Positions 9,631-19,078 of a stretch of 51,478 nt of DNA are shown piece after piece (position 1 is the stretch's first letter; every line of letters starts with the position of its first letter). The notes beneath the pieces are model-generated. The model had not been told where the DNA came from. It searched no databases and worked only from the letters and a program-made list of their open reading frames with translations. Origin of the DNA: Eubacteriales bacterium (GTDB lineage: Bacteria > Bacillota > Clostridia > Christensenellales > UBA1242). Made by a program: the position numbers and the translations under genes. Location: assembly GCA_018384735.1 (NCBI GenBank), contig JAHAXB010000046.1, positions 1-51,478 of the forward strand, read 5' to 3'.

Positions 9631-10328
9631 TATAATCCCCCTTTGTCAACATTGGACACCTTGCCAAAATTTGATGTGTACTGGCTTTCGTTGATTTGTG
9701 TCGCGTTATCCTGTACGGCGTTGGTTTCTCCACTTCGATATGTTGCCATTTTCAATTTAAGCAATACCAAATCGGTGTTCCCAACCGGTGCTTCATTGTA
9801 GTCCATAATACGCGCATGTGAAATGGCATATTCGCGCCAATAAAAACTCACTCGTAAATCCTTGGCTGTAGATACATCGGTTAACACACGTTTCAACAGA
9901 AAGCGTAACACTGACACAATGGTGGAACCAGTTTTAACCTTAAACGATGCTTCAATGGTATTTTTAACTCGCGCCATTTGTTTTGGCTGCATTTCGTCCT
10001 GGATACCTTCGATAACAGTAGGCACATCCGGATATTCCATATCAATTGATTCGCTTATGTTATCAAACAAGAAACCCGTTGATAAATCTGTGTCATCCTT
10101 GTTGGTTGTTAAGCGTTCGTAAAAATAAAATGGTATTGGGATTCTCGCCACAATTAAATTCGAATCCTGGTTTTGCACTGACCGGCGCACCACAAAATCG
10201 ATGGCACTACGCCATGTACTGCCTTGTTCAGCAGGTGACAAAAAATTTGTATCCTGTAATGCGGACAACCAAGTTACCTTAATTGGTAGCCACAAAATCA
10301 ATAATGGTTTCACTTCATCGAGTAACAT
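9630..10328 (-). CDS. Hypothetical tail/baseplate protein
   Basis: 232 aa, after the tape measure gene. Confidence 0.5.
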   Translation of the reverse strand: MLLDEVKPLLILWLPIKVTWLSALQDTNFLSPAEQGSTWRSAIDFVVRRSVQNQDSNLIVARIPIPFYFYERLTTNKDDTDLSTGFLFDNISESIDMEYPDVPTVIEGIQDEMQPKQMARVKNTIEASFKVKTGSTIVSVLRFLLKRVLTDVSTAKDLRVSFYWREYAISHARIMDYNEAPVGNTDLVLLKLKMATYRSGETNAVQDNATQINESQYTSNFGKVSNVDKGGL

Positions 10329-10329
10329 T

Positions 10330-11829
10330 TTAGAACTTCCCTATTGGTGTGCTTTGATTTTGCGCTCTCGTATTATTGATTGCGCTGGTTGCATCATTTG
10401 TTTTGTTATACAAGTTGTCCGGAACCGGTGACATATTATTACCATTGTTCAAATATTTCATCGCGGCATCATAATCACCTTGGTTCATCAAGTCCATTGC
10501 CACTTGTGTTCTCTGTGCCCGTTTGGCTTCAACCGTGGTTTTAGCACCGGTTTTGCCAGTAATGTGCTCAAATATACCAGCCAATTCTTCCTTGTGTAAT
10601 TTGAACTGCAATTTAATGCCTTCCAATAACAAGGCGGATTCTTTCATGGCATCCACATTACGTGCCCAAGCCATATTTCCTTCTTCGATAATGTCGTTGT
10701 TCATGGAAATACCTTGCTCGGTCATGTTGCGCATGTTGTCCATCCATGAAGCAAAATCCTGATTTGCCAAATCAATACGCCGTTTGTTAGCGCCCTGTAT
10801 ACCCTTGGTTAATATGCTAACATCTTGTCCCACAGGAATATTCTGGTATGCAACAACATTGGAAATAGCCTTTTGTAAACCACCCTGTTCCAACATAGAA
10901 ATAACATTACCAGCTTGTCTTGGGCTCATACCAAGTCCACCCTTATCAATGGAACGTAACGCAAATTCACGCGCCGACATACCGGATTTTGAATACATTT
11001 CATATAGGTAATTCATGGCTGCATCACGACGCATACCATACAATTGTTCACCGATTGCTGCCGTACGTTTGTTTGTAGCAAGGCTTCTCGCCACCAAATC
11101 GACAAATGAATCGGAACCAATGTCCATGTTTTTAAGTGCTTGCTGATACACCAAATATTGTGCCGGGTCAGTAAAACCAGCAGCATACATACCACCATAA
11201 ACACCTTCCGTTTTGGATATAGCAGAAACATATGCTTGTGATGCCGCACTAAATAATTGTGCACCTTGTTTAATATCTTCGGCGGCGTCCTCAATCGCTA
11301 CTGAAATAACGTTAGTTATTCCACCAATAGCTGCACCAACACCGGCCCCAATTGCGGTACCAATTCCCGGAATAATACTACCCACGGCGGCACCAGCACC
11401 AGCACCAGCTGCTACACCATTTATGGCACTGGTTAACATTAATTTGTCGCCACCATCGATATTATATGAACTATTGATGGCCGAATTGGCAATATTAACA
11501 CCACCAGCAGCCATTGCACCAGCCGCATAAAGTGGTAATGATTTCATAAGCTGGTTTCTTTTGGTAATATATTGCCGTAATTCCCTAACCCTTGCGGATG
11601 TGATTGTTTGTTCGGTTTTAATGGCGGCGCGTTCATAGGAGCGCAATTGAGATTCCGTGTTTTTTGCAAACAACTGATTCATTTCCTGGACGGAAGTATT
11701 ATACGACTTTGCGAATGTTCGTTTTTGTTTATCGGTTAAATTACTGAAAGCATTCTGTAACTGCTGGAATTGTTGTTGGTCAATTTCAGTACCAAATTTC
11801 AACTTGATAAAATATTCTGGTGCGGCCAT
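10330..11829 (-). CDS. Tape measure-like protein
   Basis: 499 aa; helical N-term, hydrophobic Gly/Ala-rich centre (GAGAGAAVGSIIPGIGTAIGAGVGAAIGG); follows the frameshifting chaperone. Confidence 0.75.
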   Translation of the reverse strand: MAAPEYFIKLKFGTEIDQQQFQQLQNAFSNLTDKQKRTFAKSYNTSVQEMNQLFAKNTESQLRSYERAAIKTEQTITSARVRELRQYITKRNQLMKSLPLYAAGAMAAGGVNIANSAINSSYNIDGGDKLMLTSAINGVAAGAGAGAAVGSIIPGIGTAIGAGVGAAIGGITNVISVAIEDAAEDIKQGAQLFSAASQAYVSAISKTEGVYGGMYAAGFTDPAQYLVYQQALKNMDIGSDSFVDLVARSLATNKRTAAIGEQLYGMRRDAAMNYLYEMYSKSGMSAREFALRSIDKGGLGMSPRQAGNVISMLEQGGLQKAISNVVAYQNIPVGQDVSILTKGIQGANKRRIDLANQDFASWMDNMRNMTEQGISMNNDIIEEGNMAWARNVDAMKESALLLEGIKLQFKLHKEELAGIFEHITGKTGAKTTVEAKRAQRTQVAMDLMNQGDYDAAMKYLNNGNNMSPVPDNLYNKTNDATSAINNTRAQNQSTPIGKF

Positions 11830-12006
11830 TTACTTCCTCAATGATTCCAAGTAGTCCAGTTCGCGCTTATTTTTCGCGGCGTCTCGCAACACCTTGTTCA
11901 AAATAGTCACGACCGGCACATCATCTCGAATTAAAAAGGCCTCCATACACTCGCGCTCGAAATCAATAGAAAAGTTTGGTATTATATTTAATTCCGAGCT
12001 TTCTAA
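11830..12006 (-). CDS. Frameshift extension of the tail assembly chaperone (58 aa, -1 frame)
   Basis: No start codon needed; opens at slippery C_CCT_TTT (12012-12006) and ends at TAA abutting the tape-measure ATG. Confidence 0.8.
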   Translation of the reverse strand, partial: LESSELNIIPNFSIDFERECMEAFLIRDDVPVVTILNKVLRDAAKNKRELDYLESLRK

Positions 12007-12398
12007 AAAGGGAGCTCAATTTCCAAGACCTTTTTTAATCCTTCTTTCATAATATACAGTAAGTCTTTTGTATCGTAGGTTTGGATGGCTTCCGGAATAA
12101 CAGGCCCACCATTACATTCTGTTTGTGCGAAAATGATTTTCCAATAGTTCTCAGGAAGGTCACCACCAAGCATAGCAATTTTAGCGATTATGGAATCCAA
12201 ATGTTCGCCTTCCAAGGAACCCAACCATTTGAAAAACTTACCAATGTCCGGACGCTTTTCTTGGGCTGCTTCCATTTCCATGTATTCGGCAGTAATTTCC
12301 GGTGTGTAATATGCAGAACGCATCAAAAAATACATTACTTGCATAAATTGATAACCATTAACACCGCGCAATTCTTTTATCTTAAATGTGTTTGCCAT
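12003..12398 (-). CDS. Tail assembly chaperone (unshifted product, 131 aa)
   Basis: Directly upstream of the tape measure gene; ends CTC CCT TTT TAG. Confidence 0.75.
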   Translation of the reverse strand: MANTFKIKELRGVNGYQFMQVMYFLMRSAYYTPEITAEYMEMEAAQEKRPDIGKFFKWLGSLEGEHLDSIIAKIAMLGGDLPENYWKIIFAQTECNGGPVIPEAIQTYDTKDLLYIMKEGLKKVLEIELPF

Positions 12399-12652
12399 TA
12401 TTCATCCTTTTTGTAGTCGCTTAAAATATCGATAATTGAACCAGGGCCGAAGGTAACTTCGTTGGTTTCCATATTAACCAATGCAGGAACACTACTAACA
12501 TTGTGTTGTCTGCAAAAGCTCATCCAGTCGCTAGTACCATCGTCGGCCAGCAATATTTTGTATGTACCTTCCTTAACATTGGCTGTATCCAACCAGTTCT
12601 TCACCATGTGACAGTTAGGACAACCATTTGATTTCATAACCAAAGTAAACAT
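12398..12652 (-). CDS. Glutaredoxin/thioredoxin-like protein
   Basis: MFTLVMKSNGCPNCHMVKNWLD ... VSSVPALV: CxxC and cis-Pro pattern. Confidence 0.85.
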   Translation of the reverse strand: MFTLVMKSNGCPNCHMVKNWLDTANVKEGTYKILLADDGTSDWMSFCRQHNVSSVPALVNMETNEVTFGPGSIIDILSDYKKDE

Positions 12653-13066
12653 TTATTCACCTTTTTCGTTCAAATCAATATTACCACCAGTAACATCAGG
12701 GGCTTCGTTCCATTCAATGTCCGATTGCCATACAACAAGTTGCTTCGATAATATTTTATGTTGCTGTAACAATGTTACAAGCATACCTGTTTCATCACCT
12801 TGAAATTGGAATTTGTTTTTGGCTGCAGAATTTGAGGTGCGCCACTTATGTTGCAATTGTCCAAATTTGCCATTTGCTTCATCCTGATAAATTCCAAGTT
12901 CTCCATAAACTCTGAAATGTGTTTTACCAGAACCAACAACTGGGGTGGAAACAATTTCGATTGGATTGAAATACAACACCTCGCTTTCATCATCGAGGCC
13001 GGTAATTCTAACCTGCGCAAAACCAAATACATCAACCAGGTCTTTTTTAAGTGTTGGTCTAAACAT
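12653..13066 (-). CDS. Putative tail protein
   Basis: 137 aa, tail module context. Confidence 0.45.
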   Translation of the reverse strand: MFRPTLKKDLVDVFGFAQVRITGLDDESEVLYFNPIEIVSTPVVGSGKTHFRVYGELGIYQDEANGKFGQLQHKWRTSNSAAKNKFQFQGDETGMLVTLLQQHKILSKQLVVWQSDIEWNEAPDVTGGNIDLNEKGE

Positions 13067-13502
13067 TTTTTACTCCTTGTGTTAACCGTGCTTTTATCTT
13101 TGAAATAAACAATCCGGTATGAATCATAACGTGGTTAAAACCTTTTCTGGCTGCGGTGGATGGTGCATTATCACCAAATTCCTTGCGGTTAATTGGGTTG
13201 ATAAATACAGCGGCCACAGCATTACAAAATTGTTGCTCAGAAAAGATTCCCTTGCTTATTCCATCGACCACAATTTGTATGGCTGTTTTCAAATCCATAT
13301 TTTGGTCTGTATTCAAACCATGTTCCAACCAGTTGTAGCGTTCATTTAGGCGCCGAGCCACATCCTGCAAGCTTGCCCCATTTTTATACAACGCTTCTTG
13401 TAAAATACCGGCTTCCACTTCAATGTCGCTAAAATAAGCTTCCACATCCGCGGACACGGTATCCACTAACTGGTCAAGATTTATGAATCGTGTTTTCGCC
13501 AT
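13059..13502 (-). CDS. Hypothetical structural-module protein
   Basis: 147 aa, operon context. Confidence 0.5.
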   Translation of the reverse strand: MAKTRFINLDQLVDTVSADVEAYFSDIEVEAGILQEALYKNGASLQDVARRLNERYNWLEHGLNTDQNMDLKTAIQIVVDGISKGIFSEQQFCNAVAAVFINPINRKEFGDNAPSTAARKGFNHVMIHTGLFISKIKARLTQGVKNV

Positions 13503-13717
13503 TACAATGTTAACAATTTCAATTTGTAGCGCAACTTGGAAACATCTTCCTGCAGTTCGGTAATGTAATCCGTCTGCCGCTCAATGATTTCGTTTTTTTG
13601 GTTTATAATGTCGCGCAATGTTTCAATTTCCGTTTTTGGAGCACCCCCGTTTGGATGCTCCAACGGAACTGTAACTGGTTTAGCCCGAACTTCGACCATT
13701 TCCAATTTGTTGTTCAT
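13502..13717 (-). CDS. Coiled-coil small protein
   Basis: 71 aa, TLRDIINQKNEIIERQTDYITELQEDVSKLRYKL. Confidence 0.6.
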   Translation of the reverse strand: MNNKLEMVEVRAKPVTVPLEHPNGGAPKTEIETLRDIINQKNEIIERQTDYITELQEDVSKLRYKLKLLTL

Positions 13718-14406
13718 TATTTACCATCTCCACCATTGGTTGAACCTGGTGCCAACGCTTCCTTAGAAAACTGTAACATTTTGTCTTCGTATTCCTGGGT
13801 TGCTGTCTTGGAACCGTCACCTGGATTACCATTGGCCTTATCCATTGCTTCAACCTTTTTGATATTCTTTGCTGTGTGAATACCAGTTTCAACAATGTCA
13901 TAAAACTCACTGGCGCGATTCAATTTTTCCTGTGTGGTAAATTCAGCAAACGCTTCAGCCTTCGCTTTCAATGAATCTGGCAGGTTGTCCAAGTTTGCCT
14001 GTGTTTTGATGTATTGTTCAATGACGGCGCGTTTCAATTCGTTTGCTTTTTCAACATCACCGGTATATTGTTTGGTTTGCAATGCATCAATGATAGCACC
14101 CAAGTTTTCCGGCAAGAAGTCCTTGTTTTCTTCAATGAATTGTTTCAAGGTTGAATTATATTTGAAAGCTTCCAAATAAATTTGTTTTTCCTTGTCGGCA
14201 GCAGCTTTCGCTTCTTTTTCCTTGCGAACCTTTTCTTCAGCTGCTTTCAATTTATCATTTTCAAGCGCTTTCTTTTTTTCTTCTTCTTCGGCTTTTTTTC
14301 GAGCTTCTTCAGCCTTCTTTGCTGCTTCGTCATCACGCGCCTTCAGTTTTTCATCCAAGCGCTTGTCAAACATGTCCAATAATTGTTTCATCTGTTCTTC
14401 GTTCAT
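13717..14406 (-). CDS. Scaffold-like, charged coiled-coil protein
   Basis: KARDDEAAKKAEEARKKAEEEEKKK helix, 229 aa. Confidence 0.5.
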   Translation of the reverse strand: MNEEQMKQLLDMFDKRLDEKLKARDDEAAKKAEEARKKAEEEEKKKALENDKLKAAEEKVRKEKEAKAAADKEKQIYLEAFKYNSTLKQFIEENKDFLPENLGAIIDALQTKQYTGDVEKANELKRAVIEQYIKTQANLDNLPDSLKAKAEAFAEFTTQEKLNRASEFYDIVETGIHTAKNIKKVEAMDKANGNPGDGSKTATQEYEDKMLQFSKEALAPGSTNGGDGK

Positions 14407-14410
14407 AGTA

Positions 14411-14626
14411 TTACCTCTTTTGGGTTGTTAATGGTGGCAAGTTATTTTCGTCCAACTCCGGATTTGCCAGTTTCACGATGTGGACTAAGAATTTGATATG
14501 CTTATTCATTGTTTGAATTGTTGCCTGCTGTTTATCGTAGGCTTCGCGCAACAAACGCATCTCAGTTTGTAAAGTCGCTTCCATTTTTGCCAAGGTTGCA
14601 ACTTCATCTTTGTTAAACATTCCCAT
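14411..14626 (-). CDS. Small coiled-coil protein
   Basis: 71 aa, SD present. Confidence 0.55.
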   Translation of the reverse strand: MGMFNKDEVATLAKMEATLQTEMRLLREAYDKQQATIQTMNKHIKFLVHIVKLANPELDENNLPPLTTQKR

Positions 14627-14643
14627 GTTTTACCTCCGTGGGT

Positions 14644-15087
14644 TTAGTCGATTATTTGAATGTAAACTTTGCCGGTTTTCAACCATGTGGCAATGTCATC
14701 ATCCAATTTTTTGAACACGTCCCGCGAATTATTAACGCGCCCTTTGGTGGTATTAAAACCAGGCAACAAACACCCTTCGGTATCTGCAGCCGTGTTTCCG
14801 GAGTGAATCCGGACACCTTCAAAGTGTGGAACATTTAATAATAACGGGAGTACTTTCTTGAAGCGATTAGAATACGAACGAATAATTTCGTATGTACCGT
14901 ATGGTATTGCGGTCGCTCCAGAAATTTTTATAAATTTGTTAACTGTGGAAACAAGTTTGTTACGAACCGGGTCTTCAAGTATGTCACAGATGTATTTTTC
15001 CTGCTGACCATTTAACAAATACAATTTACCAATGGTATACTCAGTACCGCGAAACTTCCGGTGTAACACCAGAACTTTTGTAGACAT
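14644..15087 (-). CDS. DUF5675-like protein
   Basis: IPYGTYEI..., VRIHSGNTAADTEGCLLPG pattern; AAGGAGG SD. Confidence 0.6.
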   Translation of the reverse strand: MSTKVLVLHRKFRGTEYTIGKLYLLNGQQEKYICDILEDPVRNKLVSTVNKFIKISGATAIPYGTYEIIRSYSNRFKKVLPLLLNVPHFEGVRIHSGNTAADTEGCLLPGFNTTKGRVNNSRDVFKKLDDDIATWLKTGKVYIQIID

Positions 15088-15124
15088 TTATATTACCTCC
15101 TTGGGTCATATAAATATACATTAC

Positions 15125-15397
15125 TTATTCCCACTTAAACTTTTTAATGTTTCGCGCAATAGTATCCAAGTAACGTAACTTGCGATGGCAATATAAATGA
15201 CAATCCTGGCACAGGCACATAAACCTTGATGGCGACAGGTTTGTATAATCCGCTTTATATTTATGATGCGTGTTGAATTTCCGCGACACCGTACAACCAC
15301 ATATTTCACATTTTCTCCCCTTCGATTGAATAAACCGCTCCGAAAACCGAATCCACCGTTGCGTCTTCCTGAACGCATTTTTTTCTGTATACTTCAT
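15125..15397 (-). CDS. HNH-type nuclease next to the terminase
   Basis: CEICGCTVSRKFNTHHKYKADYTNLSPSRFMCLCQDCHLYCH; start ATG 15397 with AGGA SD. Confidence 0.75.
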   Translation of the reverse strand: MKYTEKNAFRKTQRWIRFSERFIQSKGRKCEICGCTVSRKFNTHHKYKADYTNLSPSRFMCLCQDCHLYCHRKLRYLDTIARNIKKFKWE

Positions 15398-15532
15398 CAC
15401 TTATCCTTTTCGCACAACCGGCATCCACCATTACTTGGATTGCCTTTTCTTTTGTACCACCCAAATGAGCGTACACATAATTCTTCGAACCTTCGTTAAT
15501 AGAACAACACTTATTGCAGCGCGCATAAAAAC

Positions 15533-15592
15533 CTAGTGGAAATGTTTATATAAACTTATTTCACCACCACATTTAGTGCACACCACTTTCAT
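15533..15592 (-). pseudogene. N-terminal piece of a possible zinc-ribbon gene interrupted by a frameshift
   Basis: MKVVCTKCGGEISLYKHFH*; a -1 shift gives ...KHFPLGFYARCNKCCSINEGSKNYVYAHLGG. Confidence 0.4.
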
Positions 15593-15601
15593 TGTTCTCT
15601 C

Positions 15602-16891
15602 CTATTGTTCGTTTCGTATTCCAAAGCCCTCTTTTATAAGCGAAACCATTGAATCGATACCATCATCGTGTTTCGCATCATACGTATATTCTTTAACATT
15701 TTCTATGAATAATTGGTTCGCTTCCAGTAAGCGCCCACCGAAACCATCACTTGCCTTCAATTGTGTTAAGGCCATGTATGGAACTTGGTCGGCAACCGAG
15801 ATAATCTTTTGATGTTTGTTTTGGGTTGTTGTTACTGCCACACAATTGATTCCATTTTTGCGCAACATGTCCGGCATTCCAGCACCAACACCGTTTTGTT
15901 CGACCAATAGTTTGCGAACATTGAAGCGCTGCAATAACTCCGGCAAAATGTCCATAATATCGAACCAGGCTTCGTTAAACATGAATCCACATGTAACAAA
16001 TTTATTGGTGCACATAAATATTCCACCAATAGAAACAGCTGTATAATCGCCCTTCCCTGCAGATGGGTCGATAAACATAACATTCTCTGGACAGCAATAA
16101 TCAACGGTTTCAATTTTAGCGAATGCCAATGATGGGTCATCCGGAACATTTAGAAAGTATGACATTTGGATGGAACGTTCGCTAACAGTTAACCTCATTT
16201 TGTCCAAATCTGGTTTATAAATAGTACCAAAGAATTGATTCGGTATATCATTCCATGTTTGTTCGTAGGTTAATATTTTGCCGCGCAACACGGAATACAA
16301 ATCCTTGTTACTAACTGGCTGACCAATAACACAAATGTTGGTATTCAATTTGTTAATTTCGTCCCATTTGGACTTAACCAAACGGCGTTCCGCCTCACTC
16401 CATGCATCAACTTCGGTCACAGGGTCGTCCATAATAATTAAATCCGGATGTAAACCGCGCAAACCTCGGCCTCCAAGAGTAACACCTTTCACATTGGACT
16501 GGTTTATTGATAAGCGCTTTTCCTTCAAATTTATGGTGGTTCCATTAAACGAGGCAAGCGGCACATCCACAGCCATTAAACAATCGGCTATGGCGCGAAC
16601 AATTTCCTGCACACGTTTACCTTCCTTAGTAATAATTCCCACCGTATAATTGGGATTTAAGTACAACAAATAAGCGGTGGTTAATATGGTGCCCTGGACT
16701 GTTTTACCAATACCACGTGTGGCTAAATATAGGCGCGGCTCCATGTGCTCCCGAATAAAATGGTGAATTATCATTTGGAAATCTTCGGGTCTATTGTAAC
16801 CGACACGGACGGCAAAATCCTTGAACGACAATTTACCTTCTTCCTCGTCGCGCTTTATAAACTGCAATTTGGGTAAATTAAAAAAACCCAT
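15602..16891 (-). CDS. terL: Terminase large subunit
   Basis: ATRGIGKT Walker A-like, DLIIMDDP Walker B, FIDPSAGKGDYTAV nuclease motif. Confidence 0.92.
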   Translation of the reverse strand: MGFFNLPKLQFIKRDEEEGKLSFKDFAVRVGYNRPEDFQMIIHHFIREHMEPRLYLATRGIGKTVQGTILTTAYLLYLNPNYTVGIITKEGKRVQEIVRAIADCLMAVDVPLASFNGTTINLKEKRLSINQSNVKGVTLGGRGLRGLHPDLIIMDDPVTEVDAWSEAERRLVKSKWDEINKLNTNICVIGQPVSNKDLYSVLRGKILTYEQTWNDIPNQFFGTIYKPDLDKMRLTVSERSIQMSYFLNVPDDPSLAFAKIETVDYCCPENVMFIDPSAGKGDYTAVSIGGIFMCTNKFVTCGFMFNEAWFDIMDILPELLQRFNVRKLLVEQNGVGAGMPDMLRKNGINCVAVTTTQNKHQKIISVADQVPYMALTQLKASDGFGGRLLEANQLFIENVKEYTYDAKHDDGIDSMVSLIKEGFGIRNEQ

Positions 16892-17271
16892 TATTTGTTA
16901 TCTCCATTTAATACTTTCATCATTTCGATTAACAAGCGAATATCGTTGCTGTCCAGTGTAACACCATTGGCTATACAGGTTTGTACTTTTGTGTTAATGT
17001 CATTGAATGTCTTTTTTACGGATGCAATGGCGTCCTCATCGGCGACAATTTGTTTAGTTTCAACCGGCTTTCTTGACAGCAATTTGTTTCGCGCATCAAG
17101 GTAGCGTTCATACAATTCCACCTTCGCGTAAAATTCACTGTTCGGGTCGTCGCCGAAATTTAATTCGCCTTTTTCGTCTTCATATCGTTTAAGATTTTTT
17201 CTATACCAGTCATCCAGCTGTTCCAAGTCGAAAGCCTTGAAATTGACCTCGCTGGTTTTATCTTTTGCCAT
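16891..17271 (-). CDS. Possible terminase small subunit / hypothetical
   Basis: 126 aa, helical, directly upstream of TerL. Confidence 0.35.
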   Translation of the reverse strand: MAKDKTSEVNFKAFDLEQLDDWYRKNLKRYEDEKGELNFGDDPNSEFYAKVELYERYLDARNKLLSRKPVETKQIVADEDAIASVKKTFNDINTKVQTCIANGVTLDSNDIRLLIEMMKVLNGDNK

Positions 17272-17310
17272 ATAGGTACCTCATTGGTTCATATCATAAA
17301 ATGTACACTA

Positions 17311-17844
17311 TCAATCGGCTGGTTCCCACATGGTGTGATGGAAGTAATCCCATTCGCGGTGTTTGGAATTTACATTTTTGATGGCATTGATACCAATGGA
17401 AATCACATAATTGAAAACCTGTGTGGCTGACCGGTTAGTATCTACCTCGCGAAACTTTTGCAACAAGGCACAATATGCATCCGCAAATAAATCTTGCTGG
17501 TAGCGATAATCATATTTGCACTTACTAAGCACCATTCGAGCGAGGTCAGTAAGTATTACCTCGGTTTCCGGTAACACCGGCAAAGCCTCGCGTACAAATT
17601 GTCCATCTTTCATGTGTGAATAATATTTTTTATGTTTATGCCACACAAAAAATGGTTTGCAGTACAAATAGTCTCGCGCATGTGGAACGCCAGCTAAGCG
17701 CCGACGTTTGCTGTTAAAAATGTATTCTTTTGGAATATGTCCATTATACCATTGCAATGAACGAGCATTATCTGGAATGTCGCTATTGTATAGGTACCTC
17801 AATTGTTCCTTCCTTATCTGCTTCCGGAGTGTTTCTAGATTCAT
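17311..17844 (-). CDS. Phage sigma factor-like protein (late transcription, gp55-like)
   Basis: ILTDLARMVLSKCKYDYRYQQDLFADAYCALLQKFREVDTNRSATQVFNYVISIGINAIKN resembles sigma region 2. Confidence 0.5.
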   Translation of the reverse strand: MNLETLRKQIRKEQLRYLYNSDIPDNARSLQWYNGHIPKEYIFNSKRRRLAGVPHARDYLYCKPFFVWHKHKKYYSHMKDGQFVREALPVLPETEVILTDLARMVLSKCKYDYRYQQDLFADAYCALLQKFREVDTNRSATQVFNYVISIGINAIKNVNSKHREWDYFHHTMWEPAD

Positions 17845-18304
17845 ACTCTGCCGTTCCCTCGAGACAAAAATGTCCCTTTCTTATTCGAATCTTTGACGCA
17901 GGTGGAATGAAGAAAGAAAGTTCTGTATGGTACAAAAACTTTGAGCCCTTCCTTAAATTCACATAGCCTAACAGCTTCTGCGTTAAAAGTAAGTCTCCAT
18001 GAGAATATGTAAATGGATGGTGTTTTATCAAATACAACATTCTCCCAAGACCGTTGACATTACTATTGGTTGAAATCTTTTGTGGTGGATTTTTGTATAA
18101 AAACATGCGCAGCTTTGGTTGCGATTTAATCGCTGGCATGAGAAACTTCGATGGAATGTACTGGTCGTCCATTTTATGACCGCGAATCAAGGCGGTGTGA
18201 CATTCCTTGCGAATGCACCTTATGGGTGCTCGCAACTTTGGGTAATTGTTAACTGACCCTGGACATATTGTTTTCGAATATTCCAACACATCTTTTATCT
18301 TCAT
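17783..18304 (-). CDS. Hypothetical protein
   Basis: Start MKIKDVLEYS at 18304, overlaps the stop of the HAD gene. Confidence 0.5.
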   Translation of the reverse strand: MKIKDVLEYSKTICPGSVNNYPKLRAPIRCIRKECHTALIRGHKMDDQYIPSKFLMPAIKSQPKLRMFLYKNPPQKISTNSNVNGLGRMLYLIKHHPFTYSHGDLLLTQKLLGYVNLRKGSKFLYHTELSFFIPPASKIRIRKGHFCLEGTAEYESRNTPEADKEGTIEVPIQ

Positions 18305-18834
18305 CAGTACGCTCCATCGGCAACCTGGAAACATTGCAGTCCCAGGTCACGCCACATTTGTACACACTGGTTGCGGTCTTCGAACACGCCCAGGACATTA
18401 TAATATGGCCTTATTTTATTGTTATAAATCTGTTTTTTTAGCTCAAAGTCCTTTCGATGGTCGGCTATACCGCGCATAAATAGCGAGCATTGGGCCATAA
18501 AACCGGATTTTGGCATGTCCAAGGTTTTACACAACCAGTCAATTGTTTTATCGCGAACATTTTCCGGCCTACCGGTTACGAAAAGAATTGGAAAACCGGA
18601 ATGAATCAAACTTCCCAATACATGGCAGACCCCAACAATCGGGTCATCCAAATCACATTGTTCATAAAAATTATCCCAATCTGGAACCCAGCCCAATTCG
18701 TCATCTTTGAAATGAATGGCACCTTCTGGCTTCTTCAAAAACCTTTCGGCTCGTTCTTTGCAATTCGCCAGTGTTCCATCAATATCAAAAATAAAACAAT
18801 TATCGTAACCAGGTCTGCTTTCATCCGGCCACAT
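18304..18834 (-). CDS. HAD-family phosphatase, polynucleotide kinase 3'-phosphatase-like (no kinase domain)
   Basis: FIFDIDGTLANC, ILFVTGRPE, GVFEDRNQCVQMWRDLGLQCFQVADG. Confidence 0.85.
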   Translation of the reverse strand: MWPDESRPGYDNCFIFDIDGTLANCKERAERFLKKPEGAIHFKDDELGWVPDWDNFYEQCDLDDPIVGVCHVLGSLIHSGFPILFVTGRPENVRDKTIDWLCKTLDMPKSGFMAQCSLFMRGIADHRKDFELKKQIYNNKIRPYYNVLGVFEDRNQCVQMWRDLGLQCFQVADGAY

Positions 18835-18850
18835 ATTTCATCCTTTTTTA

Positions 18851-19078
18851 TTATAACTCGGGTGAACCAAGAATTTGTTCATCATCGGTCAATGGAGTTA
18901 GCAACTCGGTAATTTTCAAGGAACACACCCAATGCCACGATTCACCTTTTAACAAGTTTCGTTTATAAATGCCACCAGGACACATACCTTTATACTGCAT
19001 TCCGGACTTAGTGGAAATAACCTTTTTTGCATTGGGCCGGTGCACCAAGGCTTCCATTAAAGTCATTGTATTTACCAT
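18851..19078 (-). CDS. Hypothetical protein
   Basis: 75 aa, operon context. Confidence 0.5.
   Translation of the reverse strand: MVNTMTLMEALVHRPNAKKVISTKSGMQYKGMCPGGIYKRNLLKGESWHWVCSLKITELLTPLTDDEQILGSPEL

Noticed and set aside
15121-15378. Alternative minus ORF overlapping 15125-15397
   Set aside because: The other frame carries the HNH-type Cys/His pattern and an SD.
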